From NCBI GenBank assembly GCA_040386975.1, contig JAZKEO010000023.1:47303-111302 (forward strand): a DNA stretch of 64,000 nt, read 5' to 3'. Of the stretch, positions 60,411-64,000 are shown piece by piece (the first letter of the stretch is position 1; each line of letters opens with the position of its first letter). The translations under genes and the position numbers were made by a program. Source of the DNA: M2408 sp040386975. GTDB lineage: Bacteria; Bacteroidota; Bacteroidia; Flavobacteriales_D; Crocinitomicaceae. The notes under the pieces were generated by a model that was not told the DNA's origin, searched no databases, and saw only the letters and a list, made by a program, of their open reading frames with translations.

Positions 60411-62135
60411 TTAATTTTTAATAACTTGAATTCTTTCTGATTTTTTTTCTGTTTTAAGTTCAATAAAATAAATTCCTGAAATCAAATTTTGATTTGAAAT
60501 AGAGATCATTTTATTTTCTTTCAAACTTTTGTCTTTTAATTTAAAAAGTTCATTTCCAACAATGTCAAAAACTTTCACTTCGAGTATTTTATCTTCTTTT
60601 GAAATTGTTAAATTCCAAAAATCGTGGCTTGGATTCGGGTAAACTGAAATAAATTTACTTGATTTTTCTTCTTTCATGGAAGCATTAGGATCTAAAACTA
60701 AAAATGAACCCATCATGCCATCATCTTCGTGATGAAGTAAATGACAATGATACATATAAGGTGTCATTTCATCTGAAAAAGTCGCAAATTTTGTGATAAA
60801 TTTAACACTGTCATGTGGCATAACTAAAACTACATCTTTCCATCCTTGCTCAGAAATTGGTGGAGTTGTTCCACTTTTTTCAATGATATTAAATTGAATA
60901 TCGTGAATGTGAAAAGGATGAGCGATATGCGTATTATTCACCAATGTCCAGATTTCTATATCGTTCAAATTAACAATTTCATTAATCGAATCCATATCAA
61001 AAATTTCACCATTAAAAGCAAATGGACCTTCCGCCAAACTTGGAACACTTCCAGGAAACAAAGTCAATGTATCAAAAACAATTCGTCTATTCACATCGAC
61101 ATCACTTTCATCAAAAGGAAGATAAGGAACTAAAGTTGTAGGAATTGTCGTAACTGCATTTGCTGTTTGACCTACAACAGTAATATCTAACAATTTATAA
61201 TCATTCCCATTTAGGAAATTATTTTCATACTCATGAATCACATCAGGCATTGTCCCAACACTTGGAGCACCAAAAATCCCGTTTGGCATTTCTGAAGCAT
61301 AACTCATCAAATCAATATCTTGACCTAACATCGAAGTAAAATCAACCAAAATTTCAGCACGTTCACCTGGAGCTAATAAAAGTCTCGTTAAAGGAAGTGG
61401 ATTTTGAATTAAACCTCCATCTGTTGCAATTTGATGAAAAGTCAAATTATTCGAAAAGCCAAAATGAAATGAACGCATACTGCTTCCATTTAATAATCTC
61501 AAACGCATAACTTGTGCAGGAAAATTTACAAAAGGATTTAAAGTTCCGTTTACAAAAATTGCCGTATCCATGTGGTCTGCAATCGCAATTTGATCTAAAA
61601 CATCAAAAGCTTTGGATTGAACAATTAAAGGAATATCATCTTCTCCATACGTTTGAGGTAAACCTAAACTTAATTCCGTTGGATCGTGAACAATGAACAT
61701 TCCTGCTAAACCTTTACTTACATGTAATTCTGTTTTTCCATGTCCATGCGGATGATACCAAAAAGTTCCAGCATTATTTAAAATTTCAAAACTCGGACTC
61801 CAAGTTGTTCCAGAAGCAATATTTTGATGTGGTCCACCATCATTTTCAGGAGAAACATGTAAACCATGCCAATGCATTGTTGTATTAACCGGAAGGTTAT
61901 TATTTACGTTTAACGTTACAAAATCTCCTTTATTGACTATGATTGTTGGAGATAATAACGTTCCATTAATTCCATATGTCGGCGTAGGATTTGCGTAAAA
62001 GTTTGTCGTGCCAGCTTGCAGATTCAAATCAAAATTCAAACCTGTCAATGCTGGAGGAATGACTAATTGATTTTGGTTGAAAGCCAAAAAATGTATAAAG
62101 CAAATAAAGACAAAAATCTTGCACTTATTCTTCAT
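60411..62135 (-). CDS. multicopper oxidase with T9SS sorting domain
   Basis: A 574-residue secreted oxidase of the CueO/CotA/bilirubin-oxidase type. All four copper motifs are visible: HWHGLH (about residue 88), WYHPHGHGKTE (about 126), HPFHIHD (about 410) and YHCHLLHHEDDGM (about 465). The signal peptide is near the N-terminus (FIHFLAFNQ). Beyond residue 495 a type A T9SS domain ends the protein (ISVYPNPSHDFWNLTI, then LISGIYFIELKTEKKSERIQV). It may oxidise Cu(I) or organic substrates at the cell surface. It sits between two thioredoxin-fold genes in one - strand operon (gaps 15 and 7 bases). Confidence 0.95.
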   Translation of the reverse strand: MKNKCKIFVFICFIHFLAFNQNQLVIPPALTGLNFDLNLQAGTTNFYANPTPTYGINGTLLSPTIIVNKGDFVTLNVNNNLPVNTTMHWHGLHVSPENDGGPHQNIASGTTWSPSFEILNNAGTFWYHPHGHGKTELHVSKGLAGMFIVHDPTELSLGLPQTYGEDDIPLIVQSKAFDVLDQIAIADHMDTAIFVNGTLNPFVNFPAQVMRLRLLNGSSMRSFHFGFSNNLTFHQIATDGGLIQNPLPLTRLLLAPGERAEILVDFTSMLGQDIDLMSYASEMPNGIFGAPSVGTMPDVIHEYENNFLNGNDYKLLDITVVGQTANAVTTIPTTLVPYLPFDESDVDVNRRIVFDTLTLFPGSVPSLAEGPFAFNGEIFDMDSINEIVNLNDIEIWTLVNNTHIAHPFHIHDIQFNIIEKSGTTPPISEQGWKDVVLVMPHDSVKFITKFATFSDEMTPYMYHCHLLHHEDDGMMGSFLVLDPNASMKEEKSSKFISVYPNPSHDFWNLTISKEDKILEVKVFDIVGNELFKLKDKSLKENKMISISNQNLISGIYFIELKTEKKSERIQVIKN

Positions 62136-62142
62136 GAAGAAA

Positions 62143-62937
62143 TTATCTAATTGTAATTTGTTTTGTAAATATTCCTTTATCCCCAGAACTTATTTTCAAC
62201 AAATAATTTCCTTTTTCAAAAGATGAAAGATTAATTTCCTTATTAACGAAACCTATGAATTTTTGGTTTTCATTAAAAATCACTTTTCCATCCAAAGAAT
62301 ACAATTCAAATCTAAATGTTGACTCTTCTTTTGATTCAAAAGAAATTGTCACTTTATCCGTTGCTGGATTAGGGAAAATTTGAGCTTCAAATAAATTATT
62401 TTCTTTAACGATAGCTTGATTTTGAGCGAACAAATTCAATATTGCTGCTTTCATGGTCGTCGTATCTGACGGACTATTGCTATTATTTGCATTTGCAACA
62501 AATAAAACATCTTTATTTGAACTTCCTAACAAAACTGTTGTCGGCATAGCAAAACCACCATAGTATGCAACTTGTACTGCACCACTATCCATTGGTGAAA
62601 ACAAAGAAAGATTATTAGTTAGTGCCCATTGTGCTGAAGATGAGCAAGAAGTTGAATTTTGATATGGGAAAGAATATGCTTTAAATTTCCCTGGAAAATT
62701 CACATTCAAATTTTCTCCCATCGCTTGAATTTTTTCTGCATGAGGTGGACAAGAACCACAGTTTGGCATGTAAAAGAATAAAACTACTGCTTTTCCAGCT
62801 TCTAAATCGGCAAATAAATCAACATTATTTCCGTTGCAATCAAGACCAGAAAAATCCATTGCTGTTGTTTGTGCTGAAATAGTTGCTGTCATCGTTAAAA
62901 CAACAAGTGTGATAAAAATTTTAATTTTTGTTATCAT
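62143..62937 (-). CDS. secreted thioredoxin-fold protein with T9SS tail
   Basis: A 264-residue protein with a signal peptide (end near TISAQT). The redoxin-like part has AVVLFFYMPNCGSCPPHAEK (CxxC as Cys-Gly-Ser-Cys), then AYSFPYQNSTSCSSSAQWAL and AMPTTVLLGSSN with the cis-Pro. The last 80 residues are a T9SS sorting domain (AQIFPNPATDKVTISFESK, then FEKGNYLLKISSGDKGIFTK). It is about as similar to the protein at 59613 as paralogues would be, with the same start (TTAMDFSGLDCNGNNVDLFA against TTATNFNVDDCHGVNHDLFA). First gene of the three-gene operon with the oxidase. Confidence 0.87.
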   Translation of the reverse strand: MITKIKIFITLVVLTMTATISAQTTAMDFSGLDCNGNNVDLFADLEAGKAVVLFFYMPNCGSCPPHAEKIQAMGENLNVNFPGKFKAYSFPYQNSTSCSSSAQWALTNNLSLFSPMDSGAVQVAYYGGFAMPTTVLLGSSNKDVLFVANANNSNSPSDTTTMKAAILNLFAQNQAIVKENNLFEAQIFPNPATDKVTISFESKEESTFRFELYSLDGKVIFNENQKFIGFVNKEINLSSFEKGNYLLKISSGDKGIFTKQITIR

Positions 62938-63027
62938 GTTATGAAATTTATTACAAATCTAATCAATTAGTGCCCTATTTTAATCTCCAAAGTTGCTAAA
63001 ATTGGCTTAATGTTGAAATGCTAAACT

Positions 63028-63372
63028 TTATTTCTTTTTACAGCAAGCATCAAGCTTTTCGTAAGCAGTCATATCCGCAGGAACATTATCTGCTGAATAA
63101 CCCAATTTAGAAATTTCCAAACGAATTTTATCAGGAGTAATGTTTTTGACTTTATACTTAACAGTAATTGTCATGTCATTTTCATTATAATTAACAAATT
63201 TGATTCCTTTTACATAATACAAATCAGTTTCCATTTTTCCTCCACAGGTTTCACACATTTTACAGTGATCACACGTTGTGTGCGTTTTAATGGTAATAGT
63301 CTCTACTTTCTTCTGAGAAAACAAAGGAAATGAGAATAAAATCGAAAATATGAAAATTATTTTTTTGAACAT
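63028..63372 (-). CDS. heavy-metal-associated (HMA-like) exported protein
   Basis: A 114-residue protein with a signal peptide (end near PLFSQK). It carries a Cys-rich metal site, HTTCDHCKMCETCGG, at the place where HMA domains have CxxC, followed by the HMA-like strand pattern TDLYYVKGIKFVNYNENDMT. A second Cys pair is at the end (DACCKKK). So it is likely a periplasmic copper carrier. The gene lies between the TonB receptor (65 bases) and the redoxin gene (90 bases) on the same strand. Confidence 0.88.
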   Translation of the reverse strand: MFKKIIFIFSILFSFPLFSQKKVETITIKTHTTCDHCKMCETCGGKMETDLYYVKGIKFVNYNENDMTITVKYKVKNITPDKIRLEISKLGYSADNVPADMTAYEKLDACCKKK

Positions 63373-63436
63373 GATGAAGTTTTTTACAAAGATATGAATT
63401 TGGACTTGGAATTAAAAATGAAAGTAACTTTTCAAA

Positions 63437-64000
63437 TTATAATCTAATTTTTATCCCTCCATTAAATACAATTCCATCTAATGGTGCCCAAACTTCAGTA
63501 AATTGCGGAGTGAAATTTGGCGCTGAAATTAAACTTTCAAAATTTGTTTGTCTGAAATTTGTAAAATTCTCAACATTTCCAAAAAGAACAAAATTTTTGA
63601 TGGTTCGTTCAATCACAACTCCATAAGTCCAATATTCTCTTGTTCTAATTCCACTTGACAATAATTGTCCACTTTTAAATTCATAATCAACTCCAATGCG
63701 CCATTTATCAGGTAAAGCATACAATAAATCGCCTTTTAAACTATGCTTTGGTGTAAGAGTAAATTCTGAAGGAGAACCTGAAAAGGTATTTGTTACATCT
63801 GTATAAGTGTAACCGACAAAAAGTACAAAATCGTAAAACCCAAATTTAAAAAATGTTTCAGAACCCAAACTTTGCGTATAACCGTTTGAATTTACAAAGT
63901 TATAAACTCCAGAAACTCCATTGGTATCTATCAAAGCAAGTGGATTTTTTAAATAAGTATAAAAAAACATTTGGTTGATGTTCAAGAAGAAATTTTCTCC
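63437..64000 (-). CDS. TonB-dependent receptor, C-terminal part (5' end outside window)
   Basis: The - strand frame is open from 64000 to the stop at 63437, 187 codons visible. The sequence is that of barrel strands: FFKFGFYDFVLFVGYTYTDV, then SLKGDLLYALPDKWRIGVDY and REYWTYGVVIERTIKNFVLF. It closes with NGGIKIRL. This is the C-terminal part of a TonB-dependent receptor barrel. It probably takes up the metal or its chelate that the downstream HMA and oxidase genes handle. Confidence 0.8.
   Translation of the reverse strand, partial: GENFFLNINQMFFYTYLKNPLALIDTNGVSGVYNFVNSNGYTQSLGSETFFKFGFYDFVLFVGYTYTDVTNTFSGSPSEFTLTPKHSLKGDLLYALPDKWRIGVDYEFKSGQLLSSGIRTREYWTYGVVIERTIKNFVLFGNVENFTNFRQTNFESLISAPNFTPQFTEVWAPLDGIVFNGGIKIRL

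Overview
The window is a low-GC (roughly one third G+C), gene-dense piece of a Bacteroidota chromosome, most likely a marine or freshwater member of the Flavobacteriales. The evidence is the set of lineage-restricted families (DUF4494, DUF3276, DUF5606, DUF5683, DUF5686, DUF5723), C-terminal type IX secretion (T9SS) sorting domains on several secreted proteins, promoters of the Bacteroidota type (TTG, about 19 bases, TAnnTTTG), almost no Shine-Dalgarno sequences, and a long lepB next to dapB. Two runs of ten Ns show that this is a scaffolded draft. Gene assignments come from reading motifs by eye; no database search was possible.

Layout. 0-6.9 kb: housekeeping genes on + (3' part of rho, a DUF4494 gene, pdxH, an M16 peptidase, dnaX). 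dnaX is split into a gamma-like frame and a tau C-terminal frame by an A10 tract. 7-10.3 kb: outer-membrane and secreted proteins on -. 10.4-15.2 kb: universal stress protein, a lysozyme-fold protein and secreted or lipoprotein genes of unknown role on +. 15.3-19 kb: a stand-alone TIR-domain protein of slightly higher GC, a GC-rich hairpin, and a large membrane-anchored protein joining a degenerate zincin-like region to an alpha/beta hydrolase. 19-25.4 kb: sugar transferase with a serine-palmitoyltransferase-like enzyme, M28 peptidase, SRPBCC protein, ABC ATPase, SanA-like protein. 25.5-31.9 kb: a small-enzyme operon, a beta-propeller lipoprotein, a VWA-like membrane protein, DUF5606. 32-36.3 kb: two divergent subtilases. 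36.3-47 kb: the wbqC-lepB-dapB and DUF5683-parB-parA blocks, separated by a secreted protein with two Tudor-knot-like repeats and an assembly gap, then DUF3276, groL and groES. 47-49.5 kb: a DUF5723/OmpA outer-membrane protein.

49.5-56.6 kb is the most unusual region. Four unrelated + strand genes (leucine-rich repeat, Cys-motif, PAS, WG-repeat) lie in a row. Each is followed at once by a copy of the 3' end of the DUF5686 gene; the last copy is the live gene itself. This looks like serial cassette insertion at one site. A perfect 22-bp inverted repeat sits at the left edge.

56.6-59.4 kb carries recF and a DUF721 (DciA-like) gene. 59.6-64 kb is a - strand locus likely to handle copper: TonB-dependent receptor (partial), heavy-metal-associated protein, two secreted thioredoxin-fold proteins and a multicopper oxidase, the last three with T9SS tails.

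Two kinds of dispersed intergenic DNA recur: arrays with a 7-base period that abut or contain stop codons, and a hairpin element with changing stem sequence but a conserved tail (three copies).
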